Assembly: GCF_003852525.1 (NCBI RefSeq)
Contig: NZ_QAJL01000001.1
Location: forward strand, 1,451,133 to 1,515,132
DNA: 64,000 nucleotides
Direction of reading: 5' to 3'
DNA from: Pedobacter sp. KBW06
GTDB lineage: Bacteria; Bacteroidota; Bacteroidia; Sphingobacteriales; Sphingobacteriaceae
The position numbers and the translations under genes were made by a program. Under the pieces are notes generated by a model. The model searched no databases. It had not been told where the DNA came from and saw only the letters and a list, made by a program, of their open reading frames with translations. How positions within the stretch are numbered: the first letter of the stretch is position 1; every line of letters starts with the position of its first letter. This document shows, piece by piece, positions 14,360 to 24,500 of this stretch.

Positions 14360-16558
14360 TTACTTCTTAGCAGCAGCTTTCTTAGGAGCTACTCCATCTT
14401 TTCTGATATCCAATTCGTCGATAATATTTTTCGCACCACCCAGTACATCAATACACCACAATACATAGCGTACATCCACACAGATCGTTCTTTTAAATTT
14501 CTTATCAAAAGCGATATCACCGCTCATTGCTTCCCAGTTACCATCGAAAGCAAGACCGATCAGTTCACCGTTACCATTGATCACAGGAGAACCGGAGTTA
14601 CCACCAGTAATGTCATTATTGGTAATGAATCCTACGGTTAAAGTACCATCGTTACCATATTGTCCGAAGTTCTTTTTATTGTAGTTTTCGATCAGGTTTG
14701 CAGGAAGGTCAAACTCACTGTCGCCGGGAACATATTTCTGCATGATTCCTTCGATTGTGGTCGTTGTTTTATACGACATACCATCTTTTGGAGAGTAGTC
14801 CTGTACATTTCCGTACGACAACCTCATGGTAGAGTTTGCGTCAGGATACATGATTTTCCCTGCATTTTTCTCCAGGATTGCTTTCAGGTAAAGGTTATCC
14901 AGTTCTGCTTTTTTAGTTTCAAAATCAGCCACTAAAGAACCGAAGTTTGCTTTTACATAATCTGCAGGAAGCAGGTTTACGGCATATTTATATCCCGGAT
15001 CTGCTGTGATCGCATCAAGACTTGGGTTTGAAGCGATAAATTTCTTCAGTTTCTCAGGTTTGATGAAATTACTATTTTCCCACAGGTAATCTGCGTACTT
15101 CTCGAAAGTTGTTTCCGGGTTTCCTGTCCAGTATTTCTCTGCGATTTCTGCGAAGAATTTAGGTTGTGATTTTACAGGAACATCATTGTAGAAAGAAGCA
15201 AGGATCTTAGCAAAGATCTTTTTATCGGCAGCTTCCACATAGGTTTCTTCATAACCAGCGATGGTGGTGTTGATTCCTGACTTTACTTTTTCAGCAAAGG
15301 CAGCGTCTCCCTTTTTCTGATCCATGGCAGACCATGCGCGACCGATACCAATTGCAGTTGGCACCCATCCTGAAGCCATAAAGCCTTCATTGATGTAAGT
15401 ACGTTGTACAGAGATCGGGTCGATGTCTTTATAGATCTGAGCATATTGGTCCATCAGGCCGGCAAATTCAGTTTTCTGAGCTGCCCATTCGGTAAATGCT
15501 TTTTCTTCTTTTCTTTTGGAGTCAGCAACTTTTAGTCTTTTCAACTGCTCTGTCTGACCAATAAAGTATTTCCAGTAATTCGCGATGTTTGCATACTGTG
15601 AAGACAATTTAAGACGGGTATCTACGCTTTTATCCATTTCCTGTTTCCAGGCTTTCAGGCGGATATCACGCAGCTTAACGATCGTAGGACTTACTTTTTC
15701 AGTAGCCAGATCTACACCATAAGAAGTCAGGTATCTGTCTGTACGTCCAGGGTAACCATAAACGATAGAGAAGTCACCATTTTTCACTCCTTTGATCGAC
15801 ACCGGAAGGTATTTTTTAGGTGCATAAGGAACGTTTTCAGTGCTGTATTTTACCGGTTTATTGTCTTTACCCGCATATACTCTGAACACAGAGAAGTCGC
15901 CGGTTTGACGAGGCCATTCCCAGTTGTCTGTATCGCCACCAAATTTACCAATGTTTTGAGGAGGTGCTCCTACCAAACGAACATCATCAAAGCGTTCGTA
16001 AACAAACAGGATAAACTGGTTTGATTTATAAAAATCTTTCACGTTTGCTTCAATTGTTGGGCCGGTTACCGCAGCTTTAGCGATTGCAGTAAATGCTTCG
16101 GTCATTTTTGAAGCTTTCTCTGCACCTTTCAGTCCTTTGGTTGCAGCTTCTACTTTATCCGTTACATCTTCCATTTTCAGCAGGAAACGTACAAATAAGC
16201 CGTCAATAGGTTTTTCTTCACCATAGTTCTTTGCGTAGAACCCATTGTCAAGAATGTTGTTTTGAGCGGTAGAGTTAGAGGCAATGGCATCATATCCACA
16301 GTGGTGATTGGTAAAGATCAGTCCTTTATCAGAAACGATCTCACCGGTACAGAAACCACCGAAATGAACGATGGCATCTTTCAGACTGGAACCATTTGCA
16401 TTGTACAGGTCTTTTGCGGTTAGCTTAAAGCCTTGTTTCTTCATTTGCTCATAGTTCTTTCCTATCAGCATCGGGAGCCACATCCCTTCATCTGCTTTAG
16501 CTGTATTCGCAAAGGAGAACACCAATGCACACAGCAACAGATAAACTGTTTTTTTCAT
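14360..16558 (-). CDS. S46 family dipeptidyl-peptidase (DPP7-like)
   Basis: Exported serine peptidase of 732 residues that removes dipeptides from peptide N-termini in the periplasm. The signal peptide is residues 1-22 (VYLLLCALVFSFANTAKA). The trypsin-like triad is visible: His in FTNHHCGYD, Asp in GKFGGDTDNWEWPR, and Ser655 in TGGNSGSPV. In S46 enzymes residue 673 sets specificity: glycine gives DPP7 (hydrophobic P1), arginine gives DPP11 (Asp/Glu). Here residue 673 is glycine, in LAFDGNWEAM, so DPP7-type activity is predicted. The C-terminus is Lys/Ala-rich. Monocistronic with its own terminator. Confidence 0.93.
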   Translation of the reverse strand: MKKTVYLLLCALVFSFANTAKADEGMWLPMLIGKNYEQMKKQGFKLTAKDLYNANGSSLKDAIVHFGGFCTGEIVSDKGLIFTNHHCGYDAIASNSTAQNNILDNGFYAKNYGEEKPIDGLFVRFLLKMEDVTDKVEAATKGLKGAEKASKMTEAFTAIAKAAVTGPTIEANVKDFYKSNQFILFVYERFDDVRLVGAPPQNIGKFGGDTDNWEWPRQTGDFSVFRVYAGKDNKPVKYSTENVPYAPKKYLPVSIKGVKNGDFSIVYGYPGRTDRYLTSYGVDLATEKVSPTIVKLRDIRLKAWKQEMDKSVDTRLKLSSQYANIANYWKYFIGQTEQLKRLKVADSKRKEEKAFTEWAAQKTEFAGLMDQYAQIYKDIDPISVQRTYINEGFMASGWVPTAIGIGRAWSAMDQKKGDAAFAEKVKSGINTTIAGYEETYVEAADKKIFAKILASFYNDVPVKSQPKFFAEIAEKYWTGNPETTFEKYADYLWENSNFIKPEKLKKFIASNPSLDAITADPGYKYAVNLLPADYVKANFGSLVADFETKKAELDNLYLKAILEKNAGKIMYPDANSTMRLSYGNVQDYSPKDGMSYKTTTTIEGIMQKYVPGDSEFDLPANLIENYNKKNFGQYGNDGTLTVGFITNNDITGGNSGSPVINGNGELIGLAFDGNWEAMSGDIAFDKKFKRTICVDVRYVLWCIDVLGGAKNIIDELDIRKDGVAPKKAAAKK

Positions 16559-16623
16559 AATATAAATAAATTAGTTAGTGTTCCCCCAAAGTTAAGTAAT
16601 TGGGATCAGTAATAGGGCAGGAT

Positions 16624-17844
16624 TTACAGGCTAACCGTCTTTCTTTGGGAATATTTGCTCCTGTAAATGATAAATGCGATTGTCGCCGTAATACCGATCG
16701 TTCCTTCGATAAAGATTGCAGGTCTGGGGCCAATCAGGTTTGCTGCCCAACCGATCAGCAGGCTTCCGATCGGGATAATACCCTGGTATGCCATCACATA
16801 ATAGCTGATTGCCCTGCCACGCATCTCCGGAATGGAATGTGTCTGTATATAAGTATTGATTGCCGAAGTCTGTGCCATCATCCCTACCCCAGCCAGCGTC
16901 ATGAAGAACAAAGCGAATGGCAGCTGAGGGGCATAGGCCAGAAACAGCAGGCTTCCACCCAGGATTACTCCTGCGATGGCCACCATTTTGATCAGGCCGT
17001 TGCTGTTTTTAAGGTTGGCCAGATAGATGGCACTCAGAATAGAGCCCAGTCCTGCCGCGCTTTCAAACCAGCTAAAAGTCCTGGCATCGCCATTAAAAAT
17101 ATCTTTTGCGAACATCGGCATCAAGGTATTGAAAGGCATGACGAACAGACTGCTCATGCCCAGTACAAGGATCATACTGCTGAGGTCTTTATCTCCGGAT
17201 ACATATTTAAACCCTTCTTCGAGCTCTGCCCAGATGCTTTTCTCAGATTTATGGATCACAGTAACCTCGAGTTTCATCATAAACAAACAGATCAGTACAG
17301 GAATATAGCTCAGGAAGTTTCCTATGAAACAGAAATCCGTACCGAAAGCACTCAGGATAATTCCAGCTACTGCTGGTCCGGCGATGCGGGCAAAGTTCAC
17401 CATTGTAGAATTTAGTGCGATGGCGTTTGGAAGGTCTTCCTTATCATCCACCATTTCCACCATCAGCGATTGGCGGCAGGTCATGTCAAAGGCATTGATG
17501 ATTCCCTGGATCAGGCTCAGCAGGATGATTAACAATATATTATGGTAGCCAAAAAAGATGATCCCTGCCAATGCCCCTGCCTGCATCATCGAGGCAATCT
17601 GAGTAATCACCAGGATGCGGTAGCGGTTATGTCGGTCTACCAGGCTTCCTGCATAAGGAGAAAGCAATAAGGAAGGGATCAGGCTCACGAAGCCCACTAC
17701 GCCTAACAACAATGCAGATCCTGTAAGCTGATACACCAGCCAGCTCACCGCCGTCTTCTGCATCCATGTTCCAATCAGGGAAATGGATTGCCCGTAAAAA
17801 AACAGTTTGAAGTTGCGGGATTTGAGGGATCTGAATAATGCCAT
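16624..17844 (-). CDS. MFS transporter (EntS-like exporter family)
   Basis: Major facilitator protein of 406 residues with about 12 membrane segments. It opens with RSLKSRNFKLFFYGQSISLI and GTWMQKTAVSWLVYQLTGSA, the hallmark of the MFS_3 (enterobactin exporter-like) group. The loop 2-3 motif appears as YAGSLVDRHNRYRILV. Members export small molecules such as siderophores or drugs; the substrate is unknown here. It is divergent from a LysR regulator with a 96 bp spacer, which probably controls it. Confidence 0.88.
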   Translation of the reverse strand: MALFRSLKSRNFKLFFYGQSISLIGTWMQKTAVSWLVYQLTGSALLLGVVGFVSLIPSLLLSPYAGSLVDRHNRYRILVITQIASMMQAGALAGIIFFGYHNILLIILLSLIQGIINAFDMTCRQSLMVEMVDDKEDLPNAIALNSTMVNFARIAGPAVAGIILSAFGTDFCFIGNFLSYIPVLICLFMMKLEVTVIHKSEKSIWAELEEGFKYVSGDKDLSSMILVLGMSSLFVMPFNTLMPMFAKDIFNGDARTFSWFESAAGLGSILSAIYLANLKNSNGLIKMVAIAGVILGGSLLFLAYAPQLPFALFFMTLAGVGMMAQTSAINTYIQTHSIPEMRGRAISYYVMAYQGIIPIGSLLIGWAANLIGPRPAIFIEGTIGITATIAFIIYRSKYSQRKTVSL

Positions 17845-17897
17845 AGGATTTATTGATGTGATGGCTCAAATTTCGGCATTAACTATATATTTGTAAA

Positions 17898-17938
17898 ATT
17901 GATAGTTTTAATGATATTGATTAGTTTAAACGATTGAT
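17898..17938. promoter_or_regulatory. Three phased ATTGAT repeats in the MFS/LysR spacer
   Basis: ATTGAT occurs at 17898, 17916 and 17933, 17-18 bp apart, all within the spacer between the divergent MFS and LysR genes. LysR proteins usually bind several spaced half-sites in such spacers. The region is A/T-rich, so chance is possible. Confidence 0.3.
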
Positions 17939-17940
17939 TT

Positions 17941-18813
17941 ATGGAATTTAGGCAACTGAATTATTTCATTAAGGCAGCAGAGCTGCTTCATTTCACCGAT
18001 GCTGCAGCCGCATGCTTTGTCACACAGTCGACTTTATCGCAGCAGATCAAACAGCTGGAAGAAGAACTCGGGATGCCCCTCTTCGACCGGATTGGCAAGC
18101 ATGTCCAGCTGAGTGAAGCTGGAAAACTGTTTTTAAACCATGCCAGAGAGATCCTGCTGGAAGTTAAAAAGTCAAAGCAAGCCATATTTGAATTAAACAA
18201 CCTGTTGAACGGCGAACTCAGGATTGGGGTTACTTACGCTTTCAGCTCCCTGTTGCTCCCCTTCCTCACCCCTTTTTCCAGGAAATATCCAGGTATCAAG
18301 CTCCATATAGAATCCGGTATTGCCGGCGAGCTGGAGGTCAGGCTAAAAAATGCAGACCTGGACTTCATCCTTGCTTTTCATGAACAATCCGACAATGAAG
18401 GATTAGACATGCAGTTGTTGTTTACCTCAAGAATTAAGATGGTCACCTCTAAGGATAATCCCATGGCAAAGCTTGACAAAATATCTTTAAAGGAGCTCGG
18501 ACAAACGGAGATGGTATTGGCCAACAAAGGATTTAGCTCCAGAGATATGCTCGATCAGATCTTTAAAAAGAACAACATCGTGCCCAATATCAAAATCGAG
18601 ATGAACGACACCCATTCCTTATTGTCGCTGGTAGATACCGGCAGTTGGGTAACCATCATCAGCGAGAAAGCCATTAGCGGCTGGAAAAACCTTGTCGCCA
18701 TTCCAATCATCGGAAAGGAGCTGCATAAAGAGGCATTCATCATGTGGCAGAAGGGGGCATTTAGAAAAAAATCAGCAACTCTTTTTGTAGAAGAGCTGCT
18801 GAAGATTATGTAG
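17941..18813 (+). CDS. LysR-family transcriptional regulator
   Basis: DNA-binding regulator of 290 residues. Residues 1-60 are the LysR winged helix (MEFRQLNYFIKAAELLHFTD, with TQSTLSQQIKQLEEELG as recognition helix), followed by a linker helix and a type 2 periplasmic-binding-protein fold sensing an inducer (GELRIGVTYAFSSLLLPFLT). It resembles the CynR/CysB-like group. It is divergent from the MFS exporter gene, the usual arrangement for a regulator of that gene. The inducer is not predictable. Confidence 0.92.
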   Translation: MEFRQLNYFIKAAELLHFTDAAAACFVTQSTLSQQIKQLEEELGMPLFDRIGKHVQLSEAGKLFLNHAREILLEVKKSKQAIFELNNLLNGELRIGVTYAFSSLLLPFLTPFSRKYPGIKLHIESGIAGELEVRLKNADLDFILAFHEQSDNEGLDMQLLFTSRIKMVTSKDNPMAKLDKISLKELGQTEMVLANKGFSSRDMLDQIFKKNNIVPNIKIEMNDTHSLLSLVDTGSWVTIISEKAISGWKNLVAIPIIGKELHKEAFIMWQKGAFRKKSATLFVEELLKIM

Positions 18814-18905
18814 GAGAACGTATTGATCCGGTTTTCCTTTCATTTGTTACATTAAAAATAAGGTTATTATTTCTGTAATACAATAATTAAATCAATAATT
18901 AACGC

Positions 18906-18951
18906 AAAAAAAGCTGCCCAAAAGATTTTTCTTCTTTTGGGCAGCTTTTTT
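18906..18951. terminator. Bidirectional terminator
   Basis: GCTGCCCAAAAGA (18913-18925) pairs with TCTTTTGGGCAGC (18933-18945), flanked by A- and T-runs on both sides. It serves the LysR gene (rightward) and the SusCD-phosphoesterase operon (leftward). Confidence 0.92.
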
Positions 18952-18971
18952 ATAATCGTCAAATCGACTAT

Positions 18972-20093
18972 TTATTCCTTCGGTAATGGCTGTTTATTTC
19001 CACTGGTATTGATCTTATACCAGGTTTTATTTTCAAACAACGCGCCTTCATGTTTACCATTATGCTGGTCGACATCTATTCCCAGAACTTTTCCTTTATA
19101 ATAAAAACCTACATTGGATTCAGTAATGGTATGGCCAACGATAATCGTTTTCACCTTATACAGTGCGAGTGTTTGATCCACTTCAGCTTCCGTAGCTTTT
19201 GGTTCTACAAAATATCCCCGGTACCAGAATAAGGAAGAACGCGTGCCGTCAAAGAATGTTCTGACTAAGGTATCTGTAAAAAGCTTTTTATCTTTTGCTT
19301 TGTCATAATATGGCCGGCATCTGGTATTGATCTCCTGAAGTCCCATTGCCAGGGTATTGATCACCGGGGCAACTCCCGCATGCATACAAAGGTTATCGCC
19401 AATCTTTTCGATCAGGTTTTTACTCCTTAACCAGCGTCCAAGCTCGGTATCCGGACCATATAATACTTTATAATCCAGGCCCATCAGCTTTGCATTTTCA
19501 AAATATTTCGGCTTCACATAACGCAGGTCGCCACTCAGGTTCATGATGTCATGGTTTCCGAGAATCGTATGCAGGTATCCTCCCTTTGCTTTCGCATCCT
19601 GCTCCAGCTTATAGAGCAGCCAGATCGTTGCCGATACTTCCTGACCACGGTCGAACAGGTCACCGCAGATCACGAGATGTCCTTTACCAAAAATCCAGTT
19701 GTACTGTTCATCAATGACTTTATTGGCCAGCAACAGCTTTCTGAAAGCTTCAAACTCCCCTTCAATATCCGAAAGTGCCAGTAATTTATCCGGTTGCTTA
19801 AATTCTGAAGGTTCATTTTTAAGCTCAGTCTGCATTTTTACAGAGAAATCCCATTCGGGATGATCCGAAAACTGCACTTTCAAGGGAACAGCGGATTTCT
19901 CTTTAAGTGTAAAGGTCTCGACCTTTACACTTCGTACACTATCTTTTGATACAATATTCCTGACGACGATCTGATCCTTCTGATACGACACATAAGGTCC
20001 GTCATTTTCATTTCTTTTCTTTTCTTCCTTAGGATCAGCCTGAAATACAAGGCCATTGATCAGAAGGGGCAATACCATCGTCAGTAGTTTCAT
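18972..20093 (-). CDS. Secreted calcineurin-like phosphoesterase (Shelph-like)
   Basis: Protein of 373 residues with an N-terminal hydrophobic export signal (LLTMVLPLLINGLVF). The metallophosphatase core has LSDIEGEFEAF (in place of DxH), GDLFDRGQE, LGNHDIMNLSGDLRY, MHAGV and VGHTI, the order seen in PPP-type phosphatases such as the Shewanella-like protein phosphatase group. The first metal motif is D-I-E-G rather than D-x-H-G, as in that group. It is the last gene of a SusC-SusD operon (10 bp after SusD), so it probably dephosphorylates a substrate taken up by that system. Substrate inferred only. Confidence 0.88.
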   Translation of the reverse strand: MKLLTMVLPLLINGLVFQADPKEEKKRNENDGPYVSYQKDQIVVRNIVSKDSVRSVKVETFTLKEKSAVPLKVQFSDHPEWDFSVKMQTELKNEPSEFKQPDKLLALSDIEGEFEAFRKLLLANKVIDEQYNWIFGKGHLVICGDLFDRGQEVSATIWLLYKLEQDAKAKGGYLHTILGNHDIMNLSGDLRYVKPKYFENAKLMGLDYKVLYGPDTELGRWLRSKNLIEKIGDNLCMHAGVAPVINTLAMGLQEINTRCRPYYDKAKDKKLFTDTLVRTFFDGTRSSLFWYRGYFVEPKATEAEVDQTLALYKVKTIIVGHTITESNVGFYYKGKVLGIDVDQHNGKHEGALFENKTWYKINTSGNKQPLPKE

Positions 20094-20103
20094 ATCTTAT
20101 TTG

Positions 20104-21570
20104 TTATTTTATATAACCTTCATTTTGTTCCATATTTGGATTTGCGTTCATTTCCGACAATGGGATCGGCAGAACGGTTCTTAATGAAGTACTGGGAACC
20201 GCTATGGTCAGTCCGCCTGTACGGTATTTGGTGAACGCCAGTTTATGACGGGTAAGGTCGAACAAACGGTGTCCTTCAAAAGCAAACTCCTTACGGTTTT
20301 CAAGAAGGATCAGGTCTTGTAAAGCCTGTCCGGTTGCCGTAGTTGTTACTGCCGTGGCATCTGCACGTTTTGCTACCACATCTAAATCCGCTGCTGCGAG
20401 CGCATCTTTTCCACCTTGTTTAGCTCTCGCTTCTGCACGAATTAAATAGACTTCGGATAAGCGGATGACTTTAACACCTTCTTCATAAGTCGTGATGTTG
20501 TTGTATTTCGTAATCACGAAAGCAGGATCTTCTCCCCCGCTGCTGCTTCTTTTACTCTTAGCCATAAATCCCCTGCGTACATCTGTGCTCTTGTACAGGT
20601 TGTACAGGTCATCTGTAGCCAGACCATCGCCATAACTTGCACCTTGCAACAGAAAGCTCGACAAAGCATTTTGTGCCAGGTTATTGGTCGCTGTATATTG
20701 TACTTCAAAAATAGCTTCCGGATTGTTTTGAGTCCTGAAACCCGGCGCACCACCTGCATAATTAGCATTGGTCGATAAAGTATACTTATTGCTCGCGATT
20801 ACATCTGTTGCCATTGCTTCTGCATTTACCCAATCACCCATATACAAATATACTCTTGCCAAAAGGGCTTTTGCCGCATAATGCGAGATATGCCCTCTGT
20901 TTGAAGCGGTAAATCCTACCGGAGCTGTTGCCGGAAGAATGGTAATTGCTTTTTGCAGGTCAGCTACAATCTGGGTATATCCTTCTTTCACGGTATTGCG
21001 CTTAGGAGAGATCACTTCTTCTTTACTCGTTCCGCTTTTGACCACTACCGGTACACCAAGATGACTGGCGTCAGCCGTTGCATTATAGGGTGCCGCAAAT
21101 AAACGCAACAAGTCAAAATGTGCCAATGCCCTTAAGGTATAGGCTTCACCGATCAGGTGCTTCATTTCTGCTGTCTGAGTCTCAGGAACCACCAGTTGTT
21201 CTCCTTTGGCAATAATGATATTGCTGTTTACCACCGTCTGATATCCACGTTCCCAGGCACCTGAAGCACTGCCATCATTGGTGAGTGTAATGTATTGATC
21301 ATAACTGGTATACCTGTTGGAATTCCTTCTGCTGATATACATATTGTCGGCGAGCAGATCTGGCAGCACCGTAAAAGTACGGCCATAATAATCAACACTT
21401 TGCAGGAGTCCATAAGTCCCCATTACCGCAGCTTTTGTAGTCGGCAAATCAATTACCACCAAATCCACTGCAGTTTGCTGTTGCGGATCAATTTCAAGAA
21501 ACTCCTTTTTACAAGAACCAAAGGATAAGGCCACCATCAGTAATGGTAATATTTTATATGAATGTTTCAT
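20104..21570 (-). CDS. SusD/RagB-family outer-membrane lipoprotein
   Basis: Surface lipoprotein of 488 residues that captures nutrient and caps the SusC channel. The signal ends in a lipobox (LLMVALSFGSC, Cys20). The SusD-type start CKKEFLEIDPQQQ follows, then tetratricopeptide-like helices (AYTLRALAHFDLLRLFAAPY), and the C-terminal RagB/SusD signature LLENRKEFAFEGHRLFDLTR. It is 18 bp downstream of the SusC gene and 10 bp from the phosphoesterase. Ligand unknown. Confidence 0.95.
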   Translation of the reverse strand: MKHSYKILPLLMVALSFGSCKKEFLEIDPQQQTAVDLVVIDLPTTKAAVMGTYGLLQSVDYYGRTFTVLPDLLADNMYISRRNSNRYTSYDQYITLTNDGSASGAWERGYQTVVNSNIIIAKGEQLVVPETQTAEMKHLIGEAYTLRALAHFDLLRLFAAPYNATADASHLGVPVVVKSGTSKEEVISPKRNTVKEGYTQIVADLQKAITILPATAPVGFTASNRGHISHYAAKALLARVYLYMGDWVNAEAMATDVIASNKYTLSTNANYAGGAPGFRTQNNPEAIFEVQYTATNNLAQNALSSFLLQGASYGDGLATDDLYNLYKSTDVRRGFMAKSKRSSSGGEDPAFVITKYNNITTYEEGVKVIRLSEVYLIRAEARAKQGGKDALAAADLDVVAKRADATAVTTTATGQALQDLILLENRKEFAFEGHRLFDLTRHKLAFTKYRTGGLTIAVPSTSLRTVLPIPLSEMNANPNMEQNEGYIK

Positions 21571-21588
21571 CGTTTTCTGCTTAACTGT

Positions 21589-24500
21589 TTAAAATTTAAG
21601 ATCAAGACCCAGGAGCGCCGTTTTATAAACCGGTACATTTTTATCGGCAAGACCGTCTATTCCTACCTCCGGATCAAAGCTGATTCGTTTATCCTTGATA
21701 TAAGTGTACAGATTGTTCGCTCTGAAATAAATCCTTGCACTGGAAAGCTTCGCATGTTTGATCCAGCTCATTGGCAACTGATAGCCCAGAGACACATCGC
21801 GAAGGCGGATATAATCGCCATCATAAAGGAAACGGGAAGAAGTCTGACCTGAAGCGCCTGACTGTGTACCCAGGAATACCATTTTAGGCTGATCTGTAAT
21901 ATCTCCCACATTACGCCACCTGTTTTCATAAGCATAACGCGTCATCTTTGTAGTAGGTGTAAAACCTCCTGAACCATCAGAAGCACTGGTTCCGCCATAA
22001 TTGTCGTACACCTTATTTCCGAAGTTAAAGTTCAGCTGGAAGCTCAGGGAGAAACCTTTATAAGTAAAGGTATTTGTTAAACCACCAAAGAAATCAGGCA
22101 ATGCACTTCCCTGATTGAACTGAGTAGCGGATCCATATACATTTGTGGTTTGGGTTTTAGTACCATCAGTATACCATAAGGCATCTCCGTTTGCAGGATC
22201 AACACCTGCGTAACCAACCATGTATAACTGATAGAAATCTCCACCTTCAAAACGGTTGTACACCCCTGAAACAATAGGACTGCTTAACGTGGTAATCTTA
22301 TTCTTTATCGTAGAAATATTGAAACTGGTTGTCCATCCGAAACCATTATTTTCAGGCTTGAAGTTGATGCTGTTTAATTCCAGCTCCAGTCCTGTATTTT
22401 TCATCGCGCCAATATTGTCCGTATAGGTTCTCAATCCGTTTGTGGCCGATATTGGTCTGTTTAACAATAAATCTGAGGTAGCACGTGTATAATATTCAAA
22501 AGTACCTGACAACCTATTGTTGAGCACACCAAAATCCACGGCGATATTAAAAGGCTTGTTCTTCTCCCAGGTCAACAGGTTATTTCCATAGTTAGAGAAA
22601 ACCAGACCCGGTGCATTGTCATAGCTTGAACTGCTATATAAAGCACGGGAAACAAAATTATCAATATCCTGGTTTCCATTCACCCCATAACTCGTTCTCA
22701 GACGCAAATCAGAAACGACGTCTTGTGCTGCCATAAAGCTTTCTCTGCTCAGGTTCCATGAAGCACCAAGAGACCAGAAATTACCCCATCTTTTTGCAGA
22801 ACCAAATCGGGAAGAACCATCACGACGTGCAGAGGCACTTAAATAGTATTTCGACTTATAATCTGCTGAAGCATTTAAGAATACCGAATTCAGCGCATTG
22901 GCTGTGCCGAAAGATCCTCCTTCCGATAATATCGAAGCATTATCTAAAGTATACGTGTTTGGCAGGAAATTCTTTTTAGTCAGGTTATTACCTACGTTCA
23001 CTACTTTTTGTGCTTCATAACCAATATAGGTTTTTAGGCCAAATTCGCCAAAAGTCTCATTAAAACGAAGAATCGTGGTATTTACCCAGTTCGTTGCACG
23101 GGCCGTTGAAGAGGTTGCCCTTCCACCATCTGTACGCGAGGTACCCACACCAGATTTATTATATTCCAGACGTTCATCATAACCGAAACTGATATTTGAT
23201 TGGTTTTCGACAGACAAAGATGGGATAATCTGATATTTTGCCAGGAAATTACCCAGCATTCCATAAGCATCTCTCTTATCAAAACTCTCCAGCACCTGGG
23301 CCATCGGGTTGTAACGGTTAAAATAACTGAAATCATAAGTACCATCATCATTGTATGCCTTTAACCAGGGCTGATAAATGGTGTACATACGAACAGGGTT
23401 TCCAAAGGTTCCTCCATCAGCCTGACCTTCGGTATGGCGATAGTTGATTTGAAGGCCTCCGTTAAATGAAAGGTTTTCTGTAGCCTGGTTGCTCAGTCTC
23501 AGGTTACCGGTACTTCTGGTAAATTCACTACCCAATAAAGCTGCTTTAGCAACATAATGACTTCCGGAAACATAAAACTTAGTTTTCTCCGTACCGCCGC
23601 TTGCAGAAAGATCCAATTGCGTATGGTTTCCTGTACGGGTGAGCAGATCGAACCAGTTGGTATTCACGTTAGGATCAACTGCATTGTCTGCCAAAGCTTT
23701 ATCGAAAAGTGCAGGATCATTGTCTTTTGGCTTATTGCCCCATCCTTCTCTCAGCAACTCCAGCATCTCAGTCGTGTTCAAAGGCTTATGACCTTTAATA
23801 TTCGTCACATTATTTGCACCTGTTTGTGCAGAGGCCGTAATCACAGTTTTACCTGACACACCTGCTTTCGTGGTGATTAAGATCACCCCATTTGCCGCTC
23901 TTGATCCATAGATCGAAGCTGCAGAAGCATCTTTCAAAACCGTTACATTTTCGATATCGAAACTGTTCAGACTATTGATTTGTCCGGATTCCAAAGGAAT
24001 TCCATCCACCACATACAGCGGACCACTTCCGGCGTTTACCGAACCAATACCACGGATCCTTACATTAGGAACCGCTCCCGGCTGACCAGAACCATTTGAA
24101 GAAACCAAACCCGCAACATTTCCCTGCAAAGTTTCCTGAATGCTGGCTCTTGGACTACCACCCAAAACATCAGATTTCAGTGTTTTTGCAGATCCTGTAA
24201 AGGAAGCTTTAGTCTGTGTACCATAAGCAACGACCATTACCTCAGCAAGGTCCTGATTGGAAGGCACTAAAGAAATGTTCTTCAATACATCCCCTTTTGA
24301 GACCTCTACAACAACGGTTTGTTTTTCATAACCTATAAATGTAGCCGTCAGCTGATATTTACCAGCTTTTGAAAGGTTAAACGCATATTCTCCCGATGAA
24401 TTTGTCTGGGTGCTTTGTTTAAAACCTTCCGCATGCAACTGGATGCTCACCCCTGGAAGTGGCAGCCCCGTCTCATCGATTACCTTTCCTTTTAATACCA

